From NCBI RefSeq assembly GCF_027942865.1, contig NC_134509.1, positions 6,110,754-6,174,753 on the forward strand: a stretch of 64,000 nt of DNA, in the 5' to 3' direction. How positions within the stretch are numbered: the stretch's first letter is position 1; every line of letters begins with the position of its first letter. This DNA is from Odontesthes bonariensis. Taxonomy: Eukaryota > Chordata > Actinopteri > Atheriniformes > Atherinopsidae. Positions 1 through 11,022 of the stretch are shown here, one piece after another. The notes beneath the pieces are model-generated. The model was not told where the DNA came from and ran no database searches. It saw only the letters and a list, made by a program, of their open reading frames with translations. Made by a program: the position numbers and the translations under genes.

Positions 1-1397
1 AGAAGTTGACCTACTATCATCATGAAGAATGTCGCGGAAAAATTTGGCCTTTCAGTGGTAACAAATATGTTTCTTAAATACACGTGACTTGGCGAGGCCC
101 GATTCACTTCCTGTCTTTCAGCCAACATAACAGACATCTGTCCCGAGACTGCCCAACGCTCACATTGGAAAGTCCAGAGAGCCTTTCCCCAAAGTCGTAT
201 CTGAGCTACTGCAGACGCTAGAATCGTCAGTTCAAACAATTGTACATGAGACCAACTTTTGAGAGGTGTAGACACTTAACCAAGGGGGGAGAGAAGATCA
301 AACTTCAGCTCAGAGGACACCAGTTCTGATGGTCCCAAACCACCAAGCTGCCGATGTCACCGTCTGCATTCAGTTGAGTTTTACATCGTTGTGGACTGTG
401 AGGCTGCTGCCCTGGTAAGAAGTCCATCCTTGAAGAAAAGGCTTTCTGGAGGAAAGTTTGAAGGTCAAATGAGACAGATTCATTTATCATTGAGAGGCTT
501 TTCACCCCAACAGTTGTTAATTATGATAGTGGTATCGTCAGTTTTGGGGCCAGAGGGATTTGTTGATTATTTGAGATTGAAAGACGGAATAAATGGGATT
601 CAGTATCTTTCCGAAGGATACTTTGACATGTGGACTGGGCTTTGGGGATCGAAGCAGCATTCTTCTGTTTGAATGATGACCATCCTACAGGTTGTGAAAT
701 GGATAAAAGGTTAAGTGTTATGCTTTTGGAATGGCACTTCCAAAAGTCCCGACCTCAGCACTCTCAAGAATTTGGGAACTATGCTTCAAAGTTAGATCAG
801 AAAATCCAGGTAATATCTGAACTTGATGAACTCTGCCAGGGACAGTAGAGAACTCAGCTTACAAAGGGACATTGGGGAGTTTGGAGTGTATTAATGATTT
901 TGAACCTTTATGTTTGATTTTTGCAGAGTAAAAATGAATGAAAGAAAACAAAGTACGCACACAGGATTCTTCTTTCTTTTGTTTATTTATTTATTAAAGA
1001 TGCTTGTTGCTGCTGGACATCAACTTCCCAAAAATACCACACATTTGTCTATTGAACGATCTCACCGATCTAGAGTATTCCATTATCCAACAGAGAATGC
1101 TGATGACAGGTTTTGCAGCCGCCAAAAAGATAATTTTGCATCTATGGATTAACCCCCAGGTTCCACCTCGTAAACTTTGGATTAACTACTTGGACAATAT
1201 TGTTAATTTAGAATATCACACAGCTAGAGTAAACAAAGCCATGCCTTCCACGTTACAAAAATGGCAAACATTTCTTGTTAGAATTCAAGATTTAAACGGT
1301 CAATCTCACCTTCAGTGAGTTTACATACGTGTATGTGGTGTTGTGTGTGTTTTTTGGTTGTATTTTTTCTTATGTTCTTCTTCTTAGTTGAGTGTGT

Positions 1398-1403
1398 TTT
1401 ATT
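1398..1403 (-). terminator. Candidate poly(A) signal of the CD7-like gene
   Basis: TTTATT on the plus strand reads AATAAA on the minus strand. It is the first such hexamer downstream of the CD7-like stop codon at 1905-1907, about 500 bases away. It lies in antisense L1 sequence, so the receptor transcript may end inside the transposon. A second cluster lies near 978-990. No transcript evidence is available. Confidence 0.3.
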
Positions 1404-1528
1404 TCTATGTCACTGCATGTCTTGTTTCTTGTAATATCCTTGCGGGCCAAACCTTGGCATTTGGACTGAAATGATGGACTCTAAAGGACCATATGCAGTT
1501 ATTCACATGTACCAGAGCTTGTTATGTA

Positions 1529-1551
1529 CCCCCCCCCCCCCCCCCCCCCCC
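1529..1551. repeat. Poly(C) tract, 23 bases
   Basis: Uninterrupted C run inside the L1 3' UTR. Its length is likely to vary between individuals and between sequencing reads. Confidence 0.9.
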
Positions 1552-1904
1552 ATAAAAGCAATAAAAAAGTTGATCACAAAAAAAAATGCTTGTTGCACTA
1601 TTCATTTGCCCCAGAGGAGCAACAGTATAAAAATATCACTTAAAGTTGAGTTTTGCCATGATATTTCTACCCGTTTCCAACCAGAACTGTTTAAAAAATG
1701 ATACTACGTACTACAATGGAGGACTTTGTTCATTTAGCTCACCTCCATAGCAGCCAAGTGTATTCTAGAAAGATTCATGAGGAAATACCAAGGGACAAAA
1801 AAAACAAAGCTTTACAAAGCAAACAAAGAGTGGGAATGAATCCAGTGAATTTGAAGCAGCGGAGTTGCTCTAGTTCATGAAGCTGGAGAAAAAGGCTGAG
1901 CATT

Positions 1905-2692
1905 TCATTTCTCAGACTCTTTCCTGGGGAAGAGAGCCCCACTGGGGCTTTCATAATAGTTTTCTGGGCAGGACTTCTTCACTGAGCAGTTTCTGTACTC
2001 AGTGGACTCCACTTCCTCCAGATGGCAAGAGGCCAGTTTTCGACTCTGAGACGGCATGCCGACCATCTCCTCGTAGATGGGAGCTTGAGGGTGTGACTTG
2101 ACGCTGCGGTTTGCTTTGCCCTAACAGTCATGGAGAGAGGAGAAAAACAAATCAGTGAAGGGAACAAACAGAGTAACTGTACGCACTCTCGATTTCCTGT
2201 GTTAAAATCAAAGCTTGTCATTTTTCTCTCCAGATAAAAATGACAGATATTATTTGATATGGATCCCCAAACAAGTCTAAACCCCGTGGGAGCGTGCTCC
2301 ACAAGCTCCGCTGCTCGTGTAAACTAATTAAAACAAACAATAAGCGTCACAGGGGCTTCATTACTGCCCTCACCAAAGTTGGAGAAAAACACGGTGACAT
2401 CTTGCTGCAAAGAGTTACGAAACCAGTGTGGTTTCTGTGGTGAGCTGTAGAGGAACTCAACGGCACGCTCTCAGCGAGCAGATGCCGTTTGTAGTAAGAC
2501 GTAAGTTTGAATCTTCCCCTCTCGTTCCAGTGTTGTCTCAAAGCAGCGAACAACTCACTTTGAAAAGCACCACAAATCCCAGGACGAGGAGGACGAGGAG
2601 GAGAACGCCTACAGCTGATGACAAGGCGTACAGCAGAGTAGGGTAGCTGGAGTCGCTGTCGGCACTGGAGGAGCCGCACTGACCGCCTGCGT

Positions 2693-2764
<72 letters not shown>

Positions 2765-5700
2765 ACAGAAGATGAAGACAAAATGCTGTGATGTGAAAAC
2801 AAAAGAAGCACAATGACAGCCCATATAGGGAGCTCAGAGAAAAGGCGGAAACCGCAAAAACAAGATTTCCTTCCTACTTTTAGACTGCAGTTTGAATACA
2901 TTGTTAATTTTGGGGGCCGGCAGTTACTGCAGTTAGTTAAAGCTGACAAAACCATTCATAAACGGGAACTCTGACATTAACTGGAGACGGTAACTGTCTG
3001 GTTTGCACAAGACTGATGGTAGAACACTAATAACCAGTTTGAAACCACTGAGGCAACGTTCTGATAATGTCTTCATATTCTATCATCAGCAGTTGCGACT
3101 ATCCACATTTTCATTGTGGTGAACAAATTCAAATCCAATACCATAGGTAAAGAAGTAGATTACAGATTTTCTTTAATCGTGAACTGATACATATCTGATT
3201 TATAAGTATGTGAAAAAATTTAAATTTGCAGAATATCACTGAACTTTAAAATGACGTGATCGTCATTCATATTCTCATTTAGAAAGAATAAGATAAACGA
3301 AATAAAATGTCATCATTTTAATGCCTCGTATTAAAGGTCAGTATGCAGTGAGGATTAAAGGACATAACACACCACTTCCGTTGGAGATCGCGTATTGTAG
3401 GCTTCGAATCCTAGATTTGAAACCAAAGGTATCACCGATTAATGGTTTGACTTCCTTCTCTGAGAAGTAAATGCCAAACGGAGATATGCATCACGGATTT
3501 TTTTTTGTTCCTGTTGTCTTCTGTTATCAGTTGTATCAGCACTCAAAAAAAAAAAAAAAGCAGTTGCACAACTTATGAAGGGCTTTTCAGAGCCTGCATT
3601 CCCCCCCCCCCCCCAAAAAAAAAAACTGCATCTGCTCAGTGCAAACAGAAGCGTGTCCTCCGCCAAGGCTGAAGTCGATGCTGCGGTATGAGTTAGTTGC
3701 CATTTGTTTTGTTATTTTGGTTATCTTTCTATATTTCTGTGTCCACAAAGATTAGCACAGATTTCCATGAAACTTGGAGAAGCTCAGGCAAAGGAAGAAG
3801 CCATTCCATGTTAGCGCGCAGCTGGATCAACTTTAAGAAAAAAACCAAACACGCTGGAATGGGCCTTGGTGGCGGATGCACCTCAGTGTTTAGAAGCAGT
3901 TGTGTTAGTAGAAGCCAGAAACTTCCTGACATGTCAGCTGACTGCTGATGGCCGGAGATATATGTTAATGCAACAGCAGGAAAGCTGTTAGCGGTATTAT
4001 CATTTCAAAAGCCTGACAAAAGGAAAACCACGCCGGTGATCAGCTCCCACCTTGCACAGAGACAAAAAACACTCGTCTGCCCAGACCGGTGCTGCTGTCG
4101 GGCCGGCCCCTCTGGAGCAGCTGGCAGCTGTACAGGGCGCCGTCCTCCGGCTGCAGCAGCCGCAGGGTCAGGCTGTAGGTGATGCCACCTGGGCCGGACG
4201 CAGAGGACAGCTGGACCCGCTCAGCAGGGAACTGATAGAAGGAGGGAGAATGGCCGCCGCCGCCGCTGTGGTGCCCCTTTGAGTGGTAGACCACCTCCAC
4301 GGGAGCTCTGCCTCTTTGTCTCTTCAAACTCACTCCTTCCACGACTTGGCCTTCCTCATGTGGGGTGAAACAGGGAATCACAGCTGAACCTCCAGCACAC
4401 GTCTCTACCAGCTCCATGTCCGCCAGGCCCTGGGCATCTCCGGGGGGAGGGGGGGGGATAAAACTGATGTAACCGTCAGGGGCACCATACTTTACAAAGA
4501 AAGATCAGCCAACACAAGGAGTGATCCTGAGGTTTTTCAAAACGCTATGAAAATCTTACATTCGGCTCATTTTTCCCTTTCATCAACTTTCCCCCCTAAG
4601 TGACTGAGGACTGTTTTGTTAGTTTCCTGTGAACATGAACAACATTTAGACTTTTCATCATGATCGGAGCTGTGTTTTTTTTTTTTTTCTTAACTACCAA
4701 CACTCTGTCCATACCAACCATGGTATTGTCATTACGGTTCAATGACACAACAAAGCTGCCAAGAAAACTCTGAAAGCTTCTTCAAGAAACCCGACAAAGA
4801 GCCGGAGGGTAAGAGTCTGCGCCTGGACCCGGCAGAGCATCTCTGGACAGATGTGAACATCCATCCTGTTCCATCTGAAAGAATCCTTCCATGAAAAATA
4901 GAAAGAAACTTCCAAAAGTAGGACCAAGTTCAAGCCAAGCCTAGAGATGCTTGGGGGGCAGGGGGTCTGAATAGAAAGGAATCAGCTAAACCCTAAACCG
5001 CTGAATGATGAGGAAAAACTGTATGTTCTAAAGGGATAGTTCGTATCACTGTGTGCTGTGTAAACTTTGCAGACCGAAGTGCAGACCGAGCAGTCCCCTG
5101 CTTCTGAATGGTAAACACCGTAACAGGCGCGGCTGTCGGCAGGCGGCAGCAGGCAGTGATACAAGGGAGAGAAAATAGTGCCAAGCGATTGTGAGGTCTG
5201 ACTTTTTCCTGTTGAACGATTTTCTGATGCAAATGTATTACTCTTTTGAACGCATATTGTTTTGAGAGGCAAGACGCTTTATTTTTTAAACCCCAGCCAA
5301 CTAGCCGGACTACCTTCATCAATGCCAAAACGAGGCTGGAACTCTGCTCACAGGACGCAGCAGGGGGTAAGAACATGTTCATAAATGATGTTGCTGATAT
5401 GGGATGTCATACAGCTTCATGTCAAAAGAGGCGAACTATCCCTTTAACACCTTTTTGTGAAGATTTGGGCCAGCTGTGTAGGATGACATGAAAGAAGAAG
5501 AAGAAGAAAAAGAAGAAGAAGAAGAAAAGTGCACTTACATGGAGTGACGAGGAGGAAGAACTCCGTTTTTCCTTGTATCTTTTCATCCTCAGAGGAAGAT
5601 TTCCCAATCACAAACTCGCAGACGTAGCGGTCTGTGTCATCAGGCCTCAGCTGAGAAACGGTCACGTTGAGGGAATGGTCGCTGGGGTCTCCACTCACAC

Positions 5701-7401
5701 TGATCCGGTTTTTATTGGCAGCCAGGCCCACGCTAAAGTCGTACTTGGTGAATTTGAAAAGCACTTCAGCGGGAGTCAGCCAGCTGCGTTTCAGGGAGAA
5801 GCCGATGGGCGCCGGGCCGCTAGGCTCCACGTCGCAGGGAAGGACCACCGATTCACCCTCACGTCGCTCGATGAACTTGATGTCGATGCAAACTGGACAG
5901 AAAGCGAAGCGTCAGAACCTGAATACACCCCATATTTAGTGAACTGAATTTATACAAAGGCAAACGGAATTTGTAAGAAAGAAAATAGAACCGTTCAAAT
6001 AAAATGACAAAAGTTCCACTAAGAGGAAACAGTTGGGCAATTGTCGCCCTTTATGTCTTTAAATGTGTTCTAAAACATATACAAAAGAATAAGCTGACAA
6101 ACTAAAATGGCCAGTTGACGTTAAAGAAGCGGATATTTCCGTTTCATCGGTGCTGAAACTATCAACAAAGGAAAAATAATTTTAAAAACTCCAGTTAAAA
6201 TGTTACTTAGGGGTCTCAAACTATCTAGTTCACGGAATGCTGAGCACTTCGGTGGTAATTTTGGTTTCAGTCATTTTGTTTTCTAAAGACATTCAAGCCG
6301 GGACTCGAACTCCCGACTTTCGCCTTCTCGCCTGCTTATAAAACTCAGGCTGACACTTGGATTTGACCCCCTTCACCTGCCTATAAGCCAACGCTTTTAC
6401 GTGTAATTTGAGGGGGTCACTGTACAAGCTGAATCCCATTGTTTCCAGCTGTAAACATAAAAACCGCATTATTATAATTCCTTATGTTTTTTTCCTCCAC
6501 TAACTAGTAACTAGTTACTGTGTAACTAACTAGTCGCGCAGCGTTCGAAACAGGAATGGGGTTCAAACGCCAAAATGAGCAGATCGCTCGCATGACGACC
6601 GCTATGACTCCTCTCAGACCTACCTACCTGTACCATTTTCTAAATATTTAACGATTTGTGAAAGGGATATATAAAAAAAAAATTAATTCAAAAGCCTTCC
6701 GTGCAGCTTAACAGGAGGAGCGGTTGCACTGCGAATAGAGACCAAAGTCCTCGTCTCAGCCAGCGAAGGTTCGAGCCCCGACCAGTGCGCCAGGTTATTT
6801 TGGTTATAAACACCTTCCCTCTGTCTGTCTACATCTCTTCCTGTATCCTACTGTTAAATAAAAGCTCAAGAACTTGGAAAATATCTGACTACGTACGGTT
6901 ATGCTTCTCAGTGTCACTGAAATTGCACGGGTGACACTGAGAAACATCAGAATATTTTCTTTTTACCGAACAGGCATCATTTGTTTGTCAAAATGTGGCA
7001 AAAATGGCAATTTAACTTTCTCTAAATGGCAGGAAAACACTCAACTAACACCACAGAAAACTCTGATCAGGACTGCAGCTTTCGTATTCCACTTTTTAAA
7101 AAATGTGTCCTTTCAAATGCTAGTTTGTTGCCCATATTGTGCAGCCAGTTGTATCATGGCTGTATAAAAAACAGTGTAGAAAAAGAACAAAACTTTTTCT
7201 TTAACAGAATCTTTACTCATTTTGAGACCAGAAAACGACGGCATTCCAAAATACTTTGCTGTTTTGATAACTTTTCCAGAAAAAAATAACACTTCCATTC
7301 TTCATAAGCACAATTCACATTCAAGGGAACTTACCAAACCCAGGCTGTGTGATGGCCAGAGTCCACAAACAAGCCAGGCACTGGATCCAAGTCATCGTCA
7401 T
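1905..7401 (-). CDS. cd7al: CD7-like transmembrane receptor, two Ig domains (five coding exons)
   Basis: Coding exons on the minus strand are 7335-7401, 5539-5892, 4051-4437, 2559-2686 and 1905-2120. The phases agree at all four GT-AG junctions and give 383 aa. Residues 1-22 form a signal peptide (start at 7401, MTMTWIQCLACLWTLA). The first V-type Ig domain has Cys42-Cys114 with DTDRYVC. The second has Cys163-Cys245 with EDGALYSC. A transmembrane helix spans about 286-311. The tail carries YEEM (328-331), a PI3K p85 SH2-type YxxM, then YRNC (354-357), a Grb2-type YxN, and a YY pair at 367-368. Human CD7 carries a tail YEDM that recruits PI3K, which together with the V-type fold is the basis for the name. 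CD7 has one Ig domain in mammals, so another CD28- or CD7-related fish receptor cannot be excluded. It is inferred to act at the surface of lymphoid cells. The gene structure is much firmer than the symbol. Confidence 0.8.
2559..2686 (-). CDS. cd7al: Transmembrane exon of the CD7-like receptor
   Basis: This 128-nt exon encodes a short Ser/Asp-rich stalk and the single hydrophobic helix (LLYALSSAVGVLLLVLLVLG), ending in FK at the GTGAGT donor. Its acceptor reads TG-repeat, then CCACGCAG. Because 128 is not a multiple of three, skipping it removes the membrane anchor and shifts the frame of the last exon. That would end the protein after about 37 new residues. Confidence 0.85.
2695..2760. repeat. 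(AC)33 microsatellite at a 3' splice site
   Basis: Perfect dinucleotide run of 66 bases. On the transcribed minus strand it is (GU)33 and ends eight bases before the transmembrane exon of the CD7-like gene, where a polypyrimidine tract is normally found. Confidence 0.95.
3655..3890. repeat. Ancient interspersed repeat with CCGCCAAGG / CCTTGGYGG ends
   Basis: The segment starts near CTCCGCCAAGGCTGA and ends near GGCCTTGGTGGCGGATGC, an imperfect terminal inversion. Between them are AATTTCCATGAAACTTGG-like and GGATCAACTTTAAG-like stretches that I recognise from a common old vertebrate repeat. The family was not assigned. It lies in intron 3 of the CD7-like gene. Confidence 0.45.
5029..5447. mobile_element. 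MITE with TAAAGGGATAGTTCG terminal inverted repeats
   Basis: The left end at 5029-5043 and the inverted copy at 5432-5446 are a perfect 15-bp terminal inverted repeat. The right end reads TTAA and the left end CTAA, consistent with a TTAA target. The interior has no transposase and contains the GATATGGGATGTCATACAGC stretch known from many fish copies. It lies in intron 2 of the CD7-like gene. Confidence 0.75.
5487..5528. repeat. (GAA)n purine tract
   Basis: Imperfect GAA/AAAG repeat just inside the donor of exon 2 of the CD7-like gene. It appears as a U/C-rich tract ten bases after GUAAG in the pre-mRNA. A U-rich stretch in this position can help a donor through TIA-type factors, but nothing here proves it. 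Confidence 0.7.
6295..6370 (-). repeat. tRNA-like (SINE-like) fragment
   Basis: The minus strand contains GTCGGGAGTTCGAGTCCCGGC, a good T-arm / Pol III B box. A convincing A box is missing upstream, so this is a decayed tRNA-derived piece, not a tRNA gene. Intron 1 of the CD7-like gene. Confidence 0.35.
6703..6860 (+). repeat. tRNA-derived SINE-like element
   Basis: AAGGTTCGAGCCCCGACC at about 6766-6783 is a near-consensus B box, with an A-box-like CTTAACAGGAGGAGCGG about 50 bases upstream. The following sequence ends in GTTAAATAAAAGC, a possible A-rich tail. The cloverleaf is not intact. Intron 1 of the CD7-like gene. Confidence 0.4.
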
Positions 7402-10079
7402 TACAGCCACAAGACACTACAGAAGACTCTTGCGGACGCCAATGATGTAAACCATGACAGCATAGATGCGGGCACTCAAAACTGAATGTCAAAACTCTGG
7501 GTAACAGTAAATGAAACCAAGAGGAACCCCATGAAGCTCCACCTTAAAACCTCAAGGCGTATGCAAGAGGAAGCACAGCGTCACGTAAGCTGGATCAGCT
7601 GCTTCAGCAGCAATTTTATTCATAAACTAAATATTACCACCATTAGGAAATTAAGTCAGGTACAATCAGGCATGAGCATCACAGTGGCAACCATCATGTC
7701 CCTGAAGGCCCCTGAAGGCCCTTTGACCTGACTGTTCCAAGTTCAATTGCCTTAATTCACAACAATTCTTTTACATTTGCATGTGCATTAAAATTGGGTT
7801 TCACTTGTTCATGAAGTGAGAAAGAGAGGAAAAAAAAAAAAAAAACTTTCCAGACAGCTTATCATTTGAACATCCCAGAGGAAATGATTGCCTGAGTGAG
7901 CAGGATGTGTTCGGATGTGCATTTTGATGATAATTTGCATCAGTGGGCCAACTAAAGCGCCTCACACAGCCCCGCGTCTCAAAACATTCAAGGCTCACGT
8001 TTCCTAACTTGGTAAAAAACAACTAAAACGCAAACACCCGGGGCCCCTCGCAGTGTTTGTCAGAGCGGCGTGTTGCGCAATATGAAAAAGAACAAAGAAA
8101 CTTGAAAGACTTTTCATTTGACACTTGGCTTTACTGCAAAAACGTAGGCCAGAAATTGGTTTTCAGCGATGAAGTGCAGTTCAGTAGTTTACATTGTGCC
8201 ATTCCTTGTTTGATTTCCTGTCGTTTTAAATCTGCGTGTATGAAAAAAAGATGGACAAGCAGTGTAGCGCGTCAGTGACCCCATTAGGGCTACAGCTCCA
8301 TCTGAATAAAACATTAAAAGAGAGTAAACGTCTATAAACACACAGATGTTCAGACTTTTTCGAACCCAGCAGAAGTATTGGGCTTGAACTAAAAAAAAAC
8401 AAAGCCAGTGTTGAGTTGTACAGCACAGCAGGAAACCACAATTTGAAGCGCTTGACAGGTGGTTTTAAAAGGCCGTTTGCTTGCAGTCCCAAGTGTTCCA
8501 GTTAGAGAGCTTACAGCTTCAGTGGCCGCTTTCACGTTAAAGATTCGATTCAACAGCATTGGTTAATGAATAAACTCTAAAAGGCTTTGATAACACCTGC
8601 AGGCCTAAACGCTTTGGCAGTGCAGTGTGGTGTGTCCCCCGCCTTTCCAACCGCAAATTCAGGTGCAGAAACGCAGTTTGTTTCTTGTAAATCTACACAG
8701 CTAAAAGGAAAAAAAAAATAAGACAATTGTATCTTAGTAGCTTTAAAAGGTTTTACAGATTCTACTTAAACAGACACAGATCATATAGGTTGGTGGGCTC
8801 ATTTCCATTTGGGGTTTAAAACTCAACATACGTGGTGGCTGCAGCAGTGTTGATTTTTTTTTTCTTCCTTTTATTTCACTTCCTCTTTAATTCTTCTGAG
8901 CCTTACCAGAGAGAATGTGGTTCTTTACGGGACCCACAAGCCACCTCCCACATGCCACTAGGTGGTGTAATGGTTTGACAAAACAGAGACAGAAATCCCA
9001 GAGGATTTCACCACAAGTTTGATTTCTCTCATTGAAGACAGACAAGTGTAATCCAATTTTATTCAGTTTTTAATGCATTATTAAATTTGACACATTTAAC
9101 ATTGTTCATTCACATGTCAAGCTACGTTCTAAAAGCAGACATTCTACACAGGATAGCTTGCACTCATATTCTAAGCAACTGGTATGTAGACAAAGCATGT
9201 CGGATACCTGCATAAAAGAGATCTCATATAGTGGAAAAGTGAGAAAAGATAGAGAGAAATCTCTCCGCAGATAACAAAAAAAACACTTCTGGTATTTAAA
9301 CAGCGGTAGATAACCACCACCACCCCCCCCCCAAAAAAAGAGGAAAAACAAAGAGAAACCATTTCTCTGCTCATCTCTCATGGTTTCATTTGTTTAAACA
9401 GAAGTTTGCTTCTTCATTTTCAATAATACAACGGAGGGCGTTATGGTGCTCACTGTGCTGAAATTCCTACATTTCACAAGTACTTCTGTGGCTACTTTGC
9501 AGAAATATGTCCCTTTGTGTGTATACAAATAAATATTTTAAAAGTGCCAATAAAAACTGCTCATATTGTAGATTGTTCAGACTTCCTTGTAGGCAAGTTT
9601 GACCCTTTTTCTTTCTCTAAACAGTCATTTTTCAGCTCTGTGATCACCATACTCAAAACCCACTTAACTTGTTTCTTTTTGCAGCACAGACAAAATCTCA
9701 AAGGGATCCCAACGAAGACCACGAGAAGGAAGGAAAAATAAATAACACAATCGGTATTGTATTTTAAACTTCATGTTCTTTTTTTTCAAGGTGAAAACCT
9801 TATCAGGTCTACCCATCCAAAATAAAAGAATAATGGTTGGGTGGCTGTAAAAAAACAAGCTGTGCTGGGGAAGGGGAAGGGGAAAGATGCCCACATCTCA
9901 CAACAGAACAATGACAACAGAGTTTGACAGACATTTTTCTGTGTATGAAAATATTAGTTCCTTTCGAGTTTGATGGCAGTAACAGGTTAGGGCTACTAAA
10001 AACAAGCAGCTGGAGGACTTATCCTGCAAAAAAAAAAAAAAAAAAGGTTCATTTGCAACAGGTCAGCACGCAAGACGGG
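7402..10079. other. Intergenic stretch upstream of the CD7-like gene, no gene recognised
   Basis: Contains the unmapped promoter and 5' UTR of the CD7-like gene and many A- and T-runs. ATTTTATT motifs near 7613 and 9058 read as AATAAAAT on the minus strand and could be distal znf207 poly(A) sites or chance. No frame here resembles a known protein. Confidence 0.5.
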
Positions 10080-11022
10080 CAGAGGTTCAGCTTTTGCAAA
10101 AACAACTGCATTTACAAACGGCGGACCACTTTCAGAATAACTATACTCAACATCTAACTGCAAAACCTTCAAATTTTCCATCCCCTGCAGCGCATATCAT
10201 CGTCAAAAGGTTACGGACATCTCCGTGCTCAAGATACGCATCCGAAATACCAATGCCTGTGATGTTCGGGCCCTCCGGCAGCGCTGCATCAAACAGGCGT
10301 GATTCTGACGTGGAAATCTGCATGGGCCAACACTGACAGGCAGAGATCACAGTCTGTGATAAACAGTCAACTGTGGTATCCATAACTGCTCCAAACGAAA
10401 AAAGAAGCCATATGTGACCCCTGAAACGCCAACGTCTTAACTGGGCCCAAACTAGTTCAAAATGGACTGTAGCAAAACGGAAAAACTGTTCCGAGGTCAC
10501 GTCTGGAAAGGTTACATAAATGCTGAAAGCTACGGACAGGTTTTAGAGCGACGCAAGCTCCCATCCAGATGACGTCGTTTTCATGGAAGGCCTTGCGTAT
10601 TTCAGCAAGTCAAAGCTAAAGTGCGTCAGTTAGGGGAAGAGTCCGGGCGCTGGACTGACCTGCCTGCTGTTCGCCAACTGAAAACATCTGGCGCATCGTG
10701 AAATGCAACCTGCAACATCCAGGACAATTGAGCAGCTAGAACCGGATATCAGATTGGGACTTTCCTCTCCCACAGGTCCAGCCGTCGGTCCCCTCAGCTC
10801 CCAGATGTTCACAGACTGCTGTTAAAAGATGCCCCACTTTACTGAGATGTGCCGCTGCCATCAAATTTTACAACGAGCTAATATATTCACAAAATAATAA
10901 AATGTCTCACTTTAAACATTCTCTGTTGTCCATGTTCTATTGCAAATAAAATATTGGTTTATAATATTTTGTTTTTCTGTACATTTTATGCAGCATCCCA
11001 ACGTCTTTTGGATTCGGGGCCA
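10080..11022 (+). mobile_element. Decayed Tc1/mariner-like transposon
   Basis: Plus-strand remnants of a fish Tc1-like transposase region appear in order. They include CATATGTGACCCCTGAAACG, then TAAATGCTGAAAGCTACGG, TATTTCAGCAAGTCA, GACCTGCCTGCTGTTCGCC, AAACATCTGGCGCATCGTGAA and GTTAAAAGATGCC. The terminal part contains AATAAAATATTGG and GCAGCATCCCAACGTCTTTTGG near the right end. Several stops and indels make it non-functional. Confidence 0.65.

Larger units (their letters stand above)
630..1586 (+). mobile_element. L1-type LINE fragment, 3' end
   Basis: The frame at 1004-1318 encodes the C-terminal tail of an L1-clade reverse transcriptase. It has the hallmark order TGFAAAKKIILHLW, a PP-containing linker, then W..YLDNIVNLEYHTARVN and a final KWQTFL. 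The frame at 630-848 (SRPQHSQEFGNYASKLDQK) resembles the basic linker that precedes the RT domain, so an internal deletion is likely. After the stop there is T/G-rich 3' UTR, a C23 run at 1529-1551 and an A-run near 1578-1586 that fits a LINE poly(A) tail. It is truncated and dead. The left boundary is uncertain. Confidence 0.7.

Noticed and set aside
2347..2955. 202-codon minus-strand frame with a Val-Cys repeat
   Set aside because: It is created by the (AC)33 microsatellite plus intron sequence. The real exon at 2559-2686 uses a different part and its own splice sites.
3397..3413. GGCTTCGAATCC resembling a tRNA B box
   Set aside because: No matching A box or cloverleaf at the right distance; probably chance.
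10147..10500. 117-codon minus-strand frame that looks protein-like
   Set aside because: It lies antisense to the decayed Tc1-like element at 10080-11022 and has no splice or start context; treated as a shadow of the transposon.
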